Shown here: one piece after another, positions 36,705 to 45,225 of the stretch
Numbering within the stretch: the first letter of the stretch is position 1
Layout of the letters: each line of letters opens with the position of its first letter
Source of the DNA: Paenibacillus planticolens
GTDB taxonomy: Bacteria > Bacillota > Bacilli > Paenibacillales > NBRC-103111
Direction: 5' to 3'
Length of the DNA stretch: 64,000 nucleotides
NCBI RefSeq assembly: GCF_013141725.1
Contig: NZ_WHNZ01000039.1
Location: 62,001-126,000 of the forward strand
The notes under the pieces: generated by a model
Told to the model about the DNA's origin: nothing
Databases searched by the model: none
What the model saw: the letters and a program-made list of their open reading frames with translations, nothing else
Program-made: the position numbers and the translations under genes

Positions 36705-37655
36705 ATGCAGCGTCAATTATTCTTTCGTGAAGACCATACCTTTACGATCACCCAATTTACAGATTTACATTGGAAAGATAACGGCACTCTCGATCTTCAG
36801 ACGAGAAAACTAATGGAAGAGGTGCTGGATGCCGAACAGCCTGATCTTGTTGTATTCACCGGCGACGTCATTTACACCGGGTATGTGACGCCGGGCGAGC
36901 CCGTCTGCGAGCAGCCGTTGGAGGCGTTTCGGGAAGCCGTCCACGCCGTGGAATCCCGCGGGATTCCGTGGGCGGTGGTATTCGGCAATCACGATACCGA
37001 ATCCGTGATTTCGCGCGAGGAGCTTATGCAGTCCGTGCTCCAATATCCGCACACGGTCACACAGCGCGGCCCTCGCGATATCAACGGAGTGGGCAACTTC
37101 ACGTTGTCCGTTCAGGATGCCGGCGGGCAAGACGCCCTTGCCCTGTATTTTTTTGACTCCGGCAATCTATCACCGGTGCCGCATATCAAAGGATACGATT
37201 GGATTCGCAGCGATCAAATCGCCTGGTACAAGGAAGCTTCAAGAAAGCTTCAATCCGCTAATGGAGAACAGCCATTGCCTGCACTCGCTTTCTTCCATAT
37301 TCCGCTGCCGGAATATCAGCAGGTTTGGTATACCGCGACGTGCTATGGCAATAAGCTCGAAAATGTGTGCTGCGCGCCCGTCAACTCAGGCCTATTCGCA
37401 GCGATGGCAGAGATGGGCGATGTGATGGGCACGTTCTGCGGCCACGATCACATCAACGACTTCTGGGGCGAGCTGCACGGCATCCAGCTTTGCTACGGCA
37501 GGGCATCCGGCTACAATACATACGGCCAAGAAGGCTTCCCTCGCGGCGCACGGATGATCCGGCTTCGCCAAGGCGAGCGCAGTTTCGACACTTGGCTGCG
37601 ACTGGCGGACGGCACCGTTGTGAGCGAGCAGCCTGAGCATCAGCCGGGCGTTTAA
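36705..37655 (+). CDS. Calcineurin-like metallophosphoesterase
   Basis: This 316-aa protein carries the full metal-site series: TDLHW (D20, H22), GDVIYTG (D54), GNHDTE (N95, H96), FFHIPLPEY and GHDHINDF. These are the five motifs of the calcineurin-like phosphoesterases. No signal peptide is evident. Substrate is unknown; similar proteins are often phosphodiesterases or phosphatases. GGAGG precedes the ATG. Divergence from the DUF4091 gene with a shared putative operator suggests common control with the sugar genes. Confidence 0.92.
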   Translation: MQRQLFFREDHTFTITQFTDLHWKDNGTLDLQTRKLMEEVLDAEQPDLVVFTGDVIYTGYVTPGEPVCEQPLEAFREAVHAVESRGIPWAVVFGNHDTESVISREELMQSVLQYPHTVTQRGPRDINGVGNFTLSVQDAGGQDALALYFFDSGNLSPVPHIKGYDWIRSDQIAWYKEASRKLQSANGEQPLPALAFFHIPLPEYQQVWYTATCYGNKLENVCCAPVNSGLFAAMAEMGDVMGTFCGHDHINDFWGELHGIQLCYGRASGYNTYGQEGFPRGARMIRLRQGERSFDTWLRLADGTVVSEQPEHQPGV

Positions 37656-37685
37656 TTTGAACCCATTTTGTTTGGAGATGATGGC

Positions 37686-38540
37686 TTGGTTATTGTTTCA
37701 ATCTTACTTGTCCTAGCTTCCGGCCTAACCCATGCCATTTGGAGCTTATTCACCAAAAGCAGCCGCAACAAAAGTGTTTTCCTGTGGTCGATCATCATGG
37801 TCACCACCGTGATCCTGCTTCCTTTTCTGATCAGAGAATTATGGCTTCATCCCTTATCCTTGGCTTCTTACGGACTTCTGTTGTTGTCAGCGGCTTTGCA
37901 GAGCATTTACGCTCTACTGTTATCACGCACCTACAATATGGGGGATTTGTCTCAAATATATCCGATTATGCGGGGCACCAGCACTTTATTCATTCCCATT
38001 GTCGGCGTTGTGTTCCTGAGAGAATCCTTATCCGTATACGGCTGGCTCGGGCTTCTCTGCATGGTCATCGGCTTCGTTTCTCTTAGCGGCATCTTCACCG
38101 GCAAAAAAGCAGCCTCAGCCGCATCCATCAAACCGTTTCTGATGGCTTTGTGCGTTGGCTTATGCACGACCTGCTATGTCTTCGTCGATAAATTGAATCT
38201 CCAGCATATTTCGGCCATCTCCTTGCTCGAAGTGACGAATATCGGGTTCGTCGCGGCGCTGACGCCCATCGTCATCGCCTCCAAGCAGCTGCGCATGGAA
38301 TGGAAGCTGAACAGCCGCATTATTTTGCTCGGAGCTATCCTCAATCCCGGGTCGTATCTGTTGTTTCTATTCGCCATGAAATATGCGCCTGTTGCCCATA
38401 TCTCGCCGATCCGGGAAATCGGAACCGTGTTTGCTACCATTCTTGGCATTGTCATCCTCAAAGAAAAGCAAGGCAAGCTGCGGATCATGTGCTCCATTTT
38501 AATAACAATTGGCATATCGTTGATTGGATTCTTTGGTTGA
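37686..38540 (+). CDS. DMT/EamA family transporter
   Basis: This 284-aa membrane protein has about ten hydrophobic helices in two EamA halves (LASGLTHAIWSLFTK and YPIMRGTSTLFIPIVGVVFLRE; later HISPIREIGTVFATILGIVI). The start is TTG at 37686, with GGAG 8 bases upstream; another TTG six codons earlier has no site. It begins 30 bp after the metallophosphoesterase stop and may be co-transcribed with it. Substrate is unknown. Confidence 0.88.
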   Translation: MVIVSILLVLASGLTHAIWSLFTKSSRNKSVFLWSIIMVTTVILLPFLIRELWLHPLSLASYGLLLLSAALQSIYALLLSRTYNMGDLSQIYPIMRGTSTLFIPIVGVVFLRESLSVYGWLGLLCMVIGFVSLSGIFTGKKAASAASIKPFLMALCVGLCTTCYVFVDKLNLQHISAISLLEVTNIGFVAALTPIVIASKQLRMEWKLNSRIILLGAILNPGSYLLFLFAMKYAPVAHISPIREIGTVFATILGIVILKEKQGKLRIMCSILITIGISLIGFFG

Positions 38541-38587
38541 CTTTCATTTGAATGGCGCTTATGATAATGTCAGTGAGTACTGACATT
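38537..38587 (+). promoter_or_regulatory. tetR-type gene promoter and operator
   Basis: TTGACT (38537) and TATGAT (38560) are 17 bp apart. Directly after the -10 box comes a perfect inverted repeat AATGTCAGT-GAGT-ACTGACATT (38566-38587). The promoter overlaps the DMT stop codon. This fits autorepression by the TetR-type protein. Confidence 0.82.
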
Positions 38588-38607
38588 GATTCGGAAGAGG
38601 GACTACC

Positions 38608-39201
38608 ATGGACGCTACCAGTAGCAAGCTCGGCAGCAGCGATAAACTGCTGTTATCTGCACTTAACTTAATTGCGGAGAAAGGCTACAACGGAGTAACC
38701 ACCATCGAAATCGCCACCGCGGCAGGTCTCAGCGAGAAGACCTTATTCCGTCATTTCGGCAGCAAGCAGAAGCTGCTTGAAGCTGCTTTTGACCGCTATC
38801 ACTACGCCGAAGAAATGAAGAAGCTGTTTGCCGAGAAGTTGGTATGGGATCTTGAGCAAGATTTGCTCCTGGTTAGCAGAACCTATCATGAGATCATGAA
38901 CCGCAACCGGAAAATGATTCAGATCTCGCTCAAAGATGACGGACAACTGCCGGGATTCCGCGAGCGCACGCAAAAGCATCCCCAGCAGTTATTGGAATTT
39001 CTAACCGATTATTTCACGGCTATGGCAGAGAAGGGCAAAATGATTCCCGACAATCCGGAGCTTCACGCCTTCTCCTTTATGATGATGCAATTCGGGGCGT
39101 TCATTAACGATCTCGACAGCCGTACGAATTACTCCAGCATCGCTTTAGAGCCATTTGTGCTAGAGAGCGTTAAAATTTTTGCTAGGGCGCTGCAGCCCTA
39201 G
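38608..39201 (+). CDS. TetR family transcriptional regulator
   Basis: This 197-aa protein has an N-terminal TetR HTH (ALNLIAEKGYNGVTTIEIAT, then GLSEKTLFRHFGSKQKLLEA) and a helical ligand-binding half. GAGGGAC precedes the ATG. A 22-bp palindrome lies at its own promoter and a near-identical site lies before the MFS gene, so it very likely represses both until a drug or metabolite binds it. Confidence 0.95.
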   Translation: MDATSSKLGSSDKLLLSALNLIAEKGYNGVTTIEIATAAGLSEKTLFRHFGSKQKLLEAAFDRYHYAEEMKKLFAEKLVWDLEQDLLLVSRTYHEIMNRNRKMIQISLKDDGQLPGFRERTQKHPQQLLEFLTDYFTAMAEKGKMIPDNPELHAFSFMMMQFGAFINDLDSRTNYSSIALEPFVLESVKIFARALQP

Positions 39202-39208
39202 TTTTTTT
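39184..39208 (+). terminator. Hairpin and T run overlapping the TetR stop codon
   Basis: AGGGC-GCTGCA-GCCCT followed by AGTTTTTTT spans the last TetR codons. It would partly separate TetR from MFS transcription. Confidence 0.6.
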
Positions 39209-39216
39209 ACCTCCCA

Positions 39217-39238
39217 CATGCCAGTCAGCACTGACAGT
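39217..39238 (+). promoter_or_regulatory. TetR operator upstream of the MFS gene
   Basis: TGCCAGT-CAGC-ACTGACA has the same half-sites and 4-bp spacer as the operator at 38566-38587, with one mismatch between its arms. Confidence 0.75.
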
Positions 39239-39264
39239 CATTCTAAAAAGGAAGTGATTAACGC

Positions 39265-40716
39265 ATGATTAACGCAATGCCGAATTCAGCGGCGGCTAGT
39301 GCCCAGCCTCAGCAAACCGGCCATCATAAATTAATGCGTGTTTTAATGTTCACACTGACCATTTCCATGATGACCGGTGTCATGTTCAACATCGCGCTGC
39401 CTAAGATCAGCGAGCAATTTTCCCTTAGCCTTTCGCAAGTGAGCTGGCTCTCCTCCGCTTACATTCTGATCTACGCGATTGGCTCCGTCACCTATGGTAA
39501 GCTGGCAGACCGCTATACGCTTAAAAGCATCGTCACCTTCGGTCTGCTCGTGTTCGCCGCCGGGTCTCTCATCGGGCTGACTTCGCAAACGTTCGCCATG
39601 GCTCTCGCGGGCAGATGTTTGCAAGCTGCAGGAGCTGCGGTCATTCCCGCAATTTCGATGATCATCCCTATGCGTTATTTCGCTCCTGAACGCAGAGGAG
39701 CCGCGCTGGGCATGACCGCTGTAGGGCTGGCTTTCGGCAATGCCCTTGGCCCTGTTGTCGCGGCTTTAATTGTAAGCACTGTTCATTGGCGGTGGCTGTT
39801 TGCTGTGCCCCTGCTTGTTTTGACGGTTCTTCCTCTATACCGCAAATATTTGAAAGAAGAGCAGCCCGGGACCGCGGGCACCTTTGACTGGCTTGGCGGC
39901 ATGTTGCTGGCCGTCACGATTGCTTTGCTTTTGATGAGCGTTTCAAACGGACTATGGCTATTCCTTGGCGCCCTGCTCGCCTTAGGCTTATTCATTGCCC
40001 GAATCAGCAAGGCGAAGGAGCCGTTTATTGCGCCAAAGCTGTTTCGCAATACCAAGTATACGCTTGGATTGACGATCTCCTTTCTCGTTAACGGCACCTG
40101 CTGCTCGCTGTATGTGCTGAGCCCGCTGCTGTTGGCCGACGTACAGAAGCTGCCTTCCCTTTGGATCGGCTTGATGATGGTTCCTGCCGCTGCCGCAGCA
40201 GCTATATTCGGGCGCAAAGGCGGTAAGCTCGCGGATGCCAAAGGCAACCCCTTTGTCGCTTATTTGGCCGCCGGCTTACTGCTCAGCTGCTTTATACTGC
40301 TTTCGACGTTTACCGGCGGATCTCCGCTGCTTATTGCCGCTTTTCTGATTTTGGGCAACGTCGGACAGTCCTTCCTGGTCATCGCCGTTTCCAACTCCGT
40401 GTCGAGAACGTTGCAGCCGGAACAAGCAGGCGTCGGCATGGGCATGCTCGCTATGGTCAACTTTATTGCGCAAGGCATCGCGATCGGCCTCTACAGCAAA
40501 GCCGTTGACCTTGGAAGTGTCAGCCTTATTCCAGGCTGGAATCCGCTGTATCATTATGCTGTTGGCTCTATTTTCAGCAATATTAGCCTTGTGCTCGCGG
40601 CTTTGCAGTTAGTGATTTTGGTTGTGTTCTTTTTTACGTTTGGCGGAAGACGCCGCGTTAGCACTGCGGCTAAGGTGGCTTCTGTTTCCGGGAATCTCAA
40701 AGAATACTTACATTGA
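39265..40716 (+). CDS. MFS drug:H+ antiporter, DHA2 (EmrB/QacA) type
   Basis: This 483-aa membrane protein has about fourteen hydrophobic segments. Motif A appears as YGKLADRYTLKS and the C motif region as AVGLAFGNALGPVVAALI. The opening MFNIALPKISEQFSLSLSQV is typical of DHA2 efflux pumps. AAGGAAGTG precedes the ATG. Control by the adjacent TetR-type protein through matching operators points to inducible export of a toxic compound. Confidence 0.93.
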   Translation: MINAMPNSAAASAQPQQTGHHKLMRVLMFTLTISMMTGVMFNIALPKISEQFSLSLSQVSWLSSAYILIYAIGSVTYGKLADRYTLKSIVTFGLLVFAAGSLIGLTSQTFAMALAGRCLQAAGAAVIPAISMIIPMRYFAPERRGAALGMTAVGLAFGNALGPVVAALIVSTVHWRWLFAVPLLVLTVLPLYRKYLKEEQPGTAGTFDWLGGMLLAVTIALLLMSVSNGLWLFLGALLALGLFIARISKAKEPFIAPKLFRNTKYTLGLTISFLVNGTCCSLYVLSPLLLADVQKLPSLWIGLMMVPAAAAAAIFGRKGGKLADAKGNPFVAYLAAGLLLSCFILLSTFTGGSPLLIAAFLILGNVGQSFLVIAVSNSVSRTLQPEQAGVGMGMLAMVNFIAQGIAIGLYSKAVDLGSVSLIPGWNPLYHYAVGSIFSNISLVLAALQLVILVVFFFTFGGRRRVSTAAKVASVSGNLKEYLH

Positions 40717-40734
40717 AAATGATGCTTTGAACAC

Positions 40735-40765
40735 AAGAAGCCGCTCCAAACCCGAGCGGCTTCTT
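40735..40765. terminator. Bidirectional terminator between MFS and YhcN-like genes
   Basis: AAGAAGCCGCTC and GAGCGGCTTCTT form a 12-bp stem with a 7-base loop. T-rich tails occur on both sides, serving two convergent genes. Confidence 0.9.
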
Positions 40766-40780
40766 TTCGTGCTTCTGCTA

Positions 40781-41305
40781 TTAACGCGCGTTTGGAAAAA
40801 CGCGTTTCACCGTCTCCGTAAATTCCTGGAAGAATCCACTGATCGGATGGCCTAATCGTACATCGGATACGTATTTGTTAACGCGGTCCACAAATTCCGG
40901 ATTCGTGGAAACATATACCTTTTGAATATTCGGATCTGTCGCTCTGACTTGCTGAGCGATTTGGTGTTCCATGTCAGCAGTGAGCTGACCTTGATTTGAA
41001 TTTGTTATGGCAGCAACATACGCATTCTTTCCTGTCACAAGCACATTGGCTTGCTTCACCCCGTTTAACTTAACAATCTGATCCGACGCCTGCTTGGCGA
41101 TTTGAATTTGATTATCCGCAGCCGTAGTTGCCAGAGGCCTAACTTGGTTATGCTGATTATGCTGGTTTTGCTGCATTTGAACACTTTGTTGCTTGACCTG
41201 ATCCTTCGCTTTATTCGCACAACCCGTGGAGACAATCGTCAAAACACCTACAGTTATCACGATTCCTACAGTGGCAAGCTTCTTTTTCATTTTCATCAGA
41301 CTCAT
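40781..41305 (-). CDS. YhcN/YlaJ family sporulation lipoprotein
   Basis: This 174-aa lipoprotein has signal and lipobox (VLTIVSTGC). After a Gln/His/Asn-rich segment (QQNQHNQHNQ) the conserved YhcN/YlaJ domain follows (ASDQIVKLNGVKQANVLVTG, YVAAITNSNQ, QVRATDPNIQKVYVSTNPEF). In Bacillus these proteins occur in the spore inner membrane or forespore and affect germination or outgrowth. CGGAGG precedes the ATG. It is a single gene. Confidence 0.93.
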   Translation of the reverse strand: MSLMKMKKKLATVGIVITVGVLTIVSTGCANKAKDQVKQQSVQMQQNQHNQHNQVRPLATTAADNQIQIAKQASDQIVKLNGVKQANVLVTGKNAYVAAITNSNQGQLTADMEHQIAQQVRATDPNIQKVYVSTNPEFVDRVNKYVSDVRLGHPISGFFQEFTETVKRVFPNAR

Positions 41306-41408
41306 AGCACCTCCGAAAATAAGCTGCCCTTAATATGCTCACTGTCATGGTTTTCATTCTTAATTATTGTTTGCGTGGTTGGGGCACCCTATTAATTAAA
41401 GAACAAAA

Positions 41409-41450
41409 GGGCTGTCTCTTAGGCCTTTTTCAGACCTTTTGAGACAACCC
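41409..41450 (-). terminator. Terminator after the second Lpl-type importer
   Basis: On the minus strand GGGTTGTCTC pairs with GAGACAGCCC across a 22-base loop and is followed by TTTTG. It lies 48 bp after the LplC-like stop. Confidence 0.7.
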
Positions 41451-41497
41451 CTCCTATGAGTTGTATTTCACTTTGTTTCCGATGGCGTCCACCTGCT

Positions 41498-42349
41498 TCA
41501 ACCTTTGATGGAACCAAGCAGCACGCCTTTAACAAAGTACTTTTGCAGAAACGGGTATAGACACAGAATCGGCAAAACGGTAATGATGATGGCCGCCGCT
41601 TTCATGCCTTCCGGGGGAACGAAGCTCAGATCGGAGCTGTCCAACAGGTTGGTGTCGGGAAGCTGTATCATCTGGTACAGTTTCACCGTAAGCGGCATCT
41701 TGGCGGAGCTGGTAATGAAATACAGCGCAGGCGCGTATACATTCCACAGCCCCACGGCGTAAAACAGGGAGATGGCTGCCAGAACAGGCTTGGACAGAGG
41801 GATCACAATGCGGACAAATATGTTAAAATCATTGGCTCCGTCTATGGTGGCGGATTCCTCCAGCTCGCCGGGAAGCGCCTCGAAGGACGACTTCATCACG
41901 AACAAATTGTAGGTGCTGATCAGCCCCGGCAGCCAAATGGCCCAGAATGTATTCAGAATATGCAAATTCTTAAGTAGAAGAAACATGGGGATCAGACCCC
42001 CGCCGAACATCATGGTGAACAAAATCAGCAGCAGAAACAGCTGCCGCCCCTTCAGCCGGTTCTTGGACAGGGAATAAGCCGCCAAGGTTGTGGCCGTCAT
42101 CTGCATGATAGTGCCTGCCACTGTTATGACCGCGGAGTTTTTCATGGCGTTCATCAGCTGTCCGTCCTTGAACAAATTGGCGAAGGCGGTGGTGGTCCAA
42201 TCCACGGGCCACAGAAATACCTCCCCCGACAGAATGGCCGTGCTGCCGCTGAAGGAGGTGGCAAGCACATTCAGGAGAGGGAACATGGTGGTAAACGCGC
42301 ACACGATCAGCATAAGCCCGTTGACGCCACGCAAGCATCTGGTTACCAT
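41498..42349 (-). CDS. Carbohydrate ABC permease, LplC/YtcP-like (second system)
   Basis: This 283-aa membrane subunit has the EAA loop ESATIDGANDFNIFVRIVIP and the family end PFLQKYFVKGVLLGSIKG. Its ATG overlaps the stop of the LplB-like gene (ATGGTAA, 7 bp), so translation is coupled. It is last in the importer unit and followed by a terminator. Confidence 0.94.
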   Translation of the reverse strand: MVTRCLRGVNGLMLIVCAFTTMFPLLNVLATSFSGSTAILSGEVFLWPVDWTTTAFANLFKDGQLMNAMKNSAVITVAGTIMQMTATTLAAYSLSKNRLKGRQLFLLLILFTMMFGGGLIPMFLLLKNLHILNTFWAIWLPGLISTYNLFVMKSSFEALPGELEESATIDGANDFNIFVRIVIPLSKPVLAAISLFYAVGLWNVYAPALYFITSSAKMPLTVKLYQMIQLPDTNLLDSSDLSFVPPEGMKAAAIIITVLPILCLYPFLQKYFVKGVLLGSIKG

Positions 42350-43308
42350 AAGCCGCTCTCTCCCATCGCCTTGGTTATTTTGTTGACGGTCAGCATCAGA
42401 ATCAGGGCAATGACGCCCTGGAACAGGCCGACTGCTGTGGAATAGCTGTATTGGGCGGCCTGAAGCCCCATCCGGTATACATACGTGCTGATAACGTCGG
42501 ATACGCTGAACACCGCTTCATTTTGCAGATTATAGACCTGTTCAAAGCCTACGTCCGTTATTTGGCCCATCTGAAGAATTAGCAAAAGGGCAATGGTGGG
42601 GCGAATGCCCGGCAAGGTGACATGCCAGATTTGGCGCAGCTTGGAAGCCCCGTCGATCTTGGCCGCTTCATACTGCTGGGGATCGATATTGGCCATGGCA
42701 GCAAGATACAGAATCGTTCCCCAGCCTGCCCCTTGCCAGTTGGAGGACAGGGTAAACATGACCGGCCACCAGCCGGTATGGGTCATGAAATAAATCGGCT
42801 CTATGCCGAATACCTGTTCCAGAATGGTGTTGATCACCCCGGTGCTGGGGGACAAAATCGCCACAATGACGCCTCCGAGCACAACCCATGAGATAAAATG
42901 GGGCAGGTACAGCAGGTTCTGGATAGTTCTCTTGAACCAGTTGGACCTGATCTCGTTAAGCATCAAGGCCAGCACAATCGGCGCGGGAAACACGAACAGG
43001 AGCTTATACAGATTCAACAGCATCGTATTGCGGAACACCAGCCAGAAATCCGGGTTGGACAACAACACCCGGAAATGCTTCAAGCCTGCCCACGGACTCC
43101 CCCATATGCCCTTCATGATCTGGAAATCCTTAAAGGCAATAATCTCGCCGTAGAGCGGGGAATATTTGAAGATCAGATAAAATCCCAGCGCCGGCAGCAG
43201 GAAAAGATACAGATACCGATCCCTCCAAAGGTAATAAAGGAAGCTCCTTCGCTTTCCTGCGGGAACGCCCGAGTGCGCCGACGCTGCCACAGCCGCAAGC
43301 TTCTTCAT
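42343..43308 (-). CDS. Carbohydrate ABC permease, LplB/YteP-like (second system)
   Basis: This 321-aa membrane subunit has FYLIFKYSPLYGEIIAFKDF near the N-terminus and the EAA loop EAAKIDGASKLRQIWHVTLP. I choose the ATG at 43308, preceded by a purine-rich GGAGGGGGGAAAGGGGG; the 33 codons upstream look unrelated to the family. It lies 128 bp after the binding-protein gene. Confidence 0.92.
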   Translation of the reverse strand: MKKLAAVAASAHSGVPAGKRRSFLYYLWRDRYLYLFLLPALGFYLIFKYSPLYGEIIAFKDFQIMKGIWGSPWAGLKHFRVLLSNPDFWLVFRNTMLLNLYKLLFVFPAPIVLALMLNEIRSNWFKRTIQNLLYLPHFISWVVLGGVIVAILSPSTGVINTILEQVFGIEPIYFMTHTGWWPVMFTLSSNWQGAGWGTILYLAAMANIDPQQYEAAKIDGASKLRQIWHVTLPGIRPTIALLLILQMGQITDVGFEQVYNLQNEAVFSVSDVISTYVYRMGLQAAQYSYSTAVGLFQGVIALILMLTVNKITKAMGESGLW

Positions 43309-43436
43309 CCCCCTTTCCCCCCTCCGTACATAATCGCGCCGGACAAGGCCATCTTGGCCAATTGCTCTTTTATTATTGCCGTCTGTTGATTTGCCATGTT
43401 GCACCATCCTCTATTCAGTTATTGCTGCGGCTGCCG

Positions 43437-45011
43437 TTATTTGAAATCCGCTTTATGCTGCTCGTACCATTCCTGGACTTTGGCTTCGATGCTCTTGCCG
43501 TTCAGCTTCTCCCACTCGCTGCGGATTTGGCTGATGCCCCACTCCGGAGTCAGATCGGGGGTCATGGTGACCTTGGTGACAATTTCATCCCACTTCTTCT
43601 GGAACTGTCCGGAAATATCGGTAAACTCATCCACAGCTGGCGTATACGGAAAATCCTTGCGGAAATCGGTGCTTTGGGCCACCTGAATGGCCTCGCCAAC
43701 GGATTTCTGCACCTTTTGGTCATTTTCATCGCCGCTTGCCCGGGCCAGAAGGAATTCCGGGGTCATGACCTCCTGATGAACGATCCGGTACTCGCTGGCA
43801 TAGCCGACTTCCTTCTTCAGCTTGTCGGCGTCCAATGTTACGGGCACGTTATTTTTCAATTCGAAGTGGGTGCCTTCCAGACCATAGCTCAGATTGTACC
43901 AGCCTTTGTCCAGCATCCAGTCCACGTACTCCATGGCCGCCTGGGGATTCTTCATATTCTTGTTAAAGATGGTGAGCAGATAGTTGGGCACTTCCTTCTG
44001 ATAGCCGTTCTTGCCGAATTTCGTGGAGATGGGCGACAGAGGCATCAGCTTAGCGTCCGGCTGGCTCTTGTAGAAGTCCACTGTAGGGCCGTTGTTGAAC
44101 AAATCGAATAAAATTCCCGCCTTGCCGGTAATCCATAGCTGCTTTTGTCTGGCCCAATTTTTATCCGTAACGTATTCCTTATCCACCAGTCCTTCGGAAT
44201 ATAAGGTTTTGCGCAGGCTCAGCGCTTCCTTGTAACGGTCGGTGAAGAAGGACAGGGTGGCTTGACCATTCTCAATAAACCACTCGCCTCCCCTTGCCAT
44301 GAACAGGTCTTCAAGGACTGCGGAATAGGCGTTGGACATGGCGATGGCAGTCGTATCCTTCTTCCCGTTGCCGTCAGGGTCCCCGTCCCGGAAAGCCTTC
44401 GCTACTTCCACCAGTTCATCCACGGTTGTCGGCATCTTCAAGCCCAGCTTGTCGAGCCAGTCCTGGCGAATCCAGATCATGGTCGCCGCCTGAGTATTGC
44501 GCATGCTGGCGATGGCGTAGGTTTTGCCGTCAAAGGTGACAAATGGCTTTAGCTCCGGGTGCTTCTTGATATATTCCTTATAGCTGGTGCTGTATTTCTC
44601 AATATACTCGTCAAGCGGCTGGGCCACCCCTTGACTGACAAACCGGGACAGCATATTCCTATCGTACGAGGTGATCAGCTCCGGCGCCTGCCCCGAGGCA
44701 ACCAGCACATTGAACTTATCCACCTCTTGGCTGCGGGGAATTGGCGTCCATTTCACCTGTATGCCGGATTGCTCGTTGATCCATTTGGTCCAGCGATTGC
44801 TCTCATAGGTGCCCTCCTCCGCCGGAACCGCGCCCCGGTCATAGATAGACGCGGTGATGATCTTGGGCTGCGCCGGATTGGAGTTTGCGGCGGCAGTCGC
44901 ACCAGCAGACGGACTGGCGGTAGATGATTCCGTCGAATCTCCGCAGCCCGCAAGAAGCAGCATGCTGCCTACGGTTAAGGCCATGGCGGCCTTCAAATGT
45001 TTCTTTTTCAA
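43437..45011 (-). CDS. Extracellular sugar-binding lipoprotein, LplA/YtcQ-like (second system)
   Basis: This 524-aa lipoprotein has lipobox LLAGC after a short basic and hydrophobic signal. The body matches long Lpl-type binding proteins (WIRQDWLDKLGLKMPTTVDE, MEYVDWMLDKGWYNLSYG). GGGAGG lies 8 bases before the TTG start. It lies between the GH42/SLH pseudogene and the two permease genes, all in one orientation, so it should import products of the surface enzyme. Confidence 0.93.
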   Translation of the reverse strand: MKKKHLKAAMALTVGSMLLLAGCGDSTESSTASPSAGATAAANSNPAQPKIITASIYDRGAVPAEEGTYESNRWTKWINEQSGIQVKWTPIPRSQEVDKFNVLVASGQAPELITSYDRNMLSRFVSQGVAQPLDEYIEKYSTSYKEYIKKHPELKPFVTFDGKTYAIASMRNTQAATMIWIRQDWLDKLGLKMPTTVDELVEVAKAFRDGDPDGNGKKDTTAIAMSNAYSAVLEDLFMARGGEWFIENGQATLSFFTDRYKEALSLRKTLYSEGLVDKEYVTDKNWARQKQLWITGKAGILFDLFNNGPTVDFYKSQPDAKLMPLSPISTKFGKNGYQKEVPNYLLTIFNKNMKNPQAAMEYVDWMLDKGWYNLSYGLEGTHFELKNNVPVTLDADKLKKEVGYASEYRIVHQEVMTPEFLLARASGDENDQKVQKSVGEAIQVAQSTDFRKDFPYTPAVDEFTDISGQFQKKWDEIVTKVTMTPDLTPEWGISQIRSEWEKLNGKSIEAKVQEWYEQHKADFK

Positions 45012-45054
45012 TTGCTTTGCCTCCCTTTTGTGTTTGTGCGTTATTCAAGCCCGC

Positions 45055-45113
45055 GGAATGAAGCCCCGAAGCCGCCGGTCGTTATAGCGTTCGAATGACG
45101 GCGGCTTCATTCC
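45055..45113. other. Compound inverted repeat between SBP and surface-enzyme genes
   Basis: GGAATGAAGCC (45055) pairs with GGCTTCATTCC (45103). A competing inner pair AAGCCGCCG/CGGCGGCTT shares the right arm. No T run follows on either strand, so it is either a weak terminator of the pseudogene transcript or an RNA switch or processing stem. Confidence 0.5.
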
Positions 45114-45225
45114 CTGGCCTCACCTTACCTTACATTTCGATCTATTGCCTAGTTACAAGATTATCGAAGAGCTTGCAGAATGTGATCTCTGCGAGCCACA
45201 GCCAAATATGCAAACAGTCGACCAA

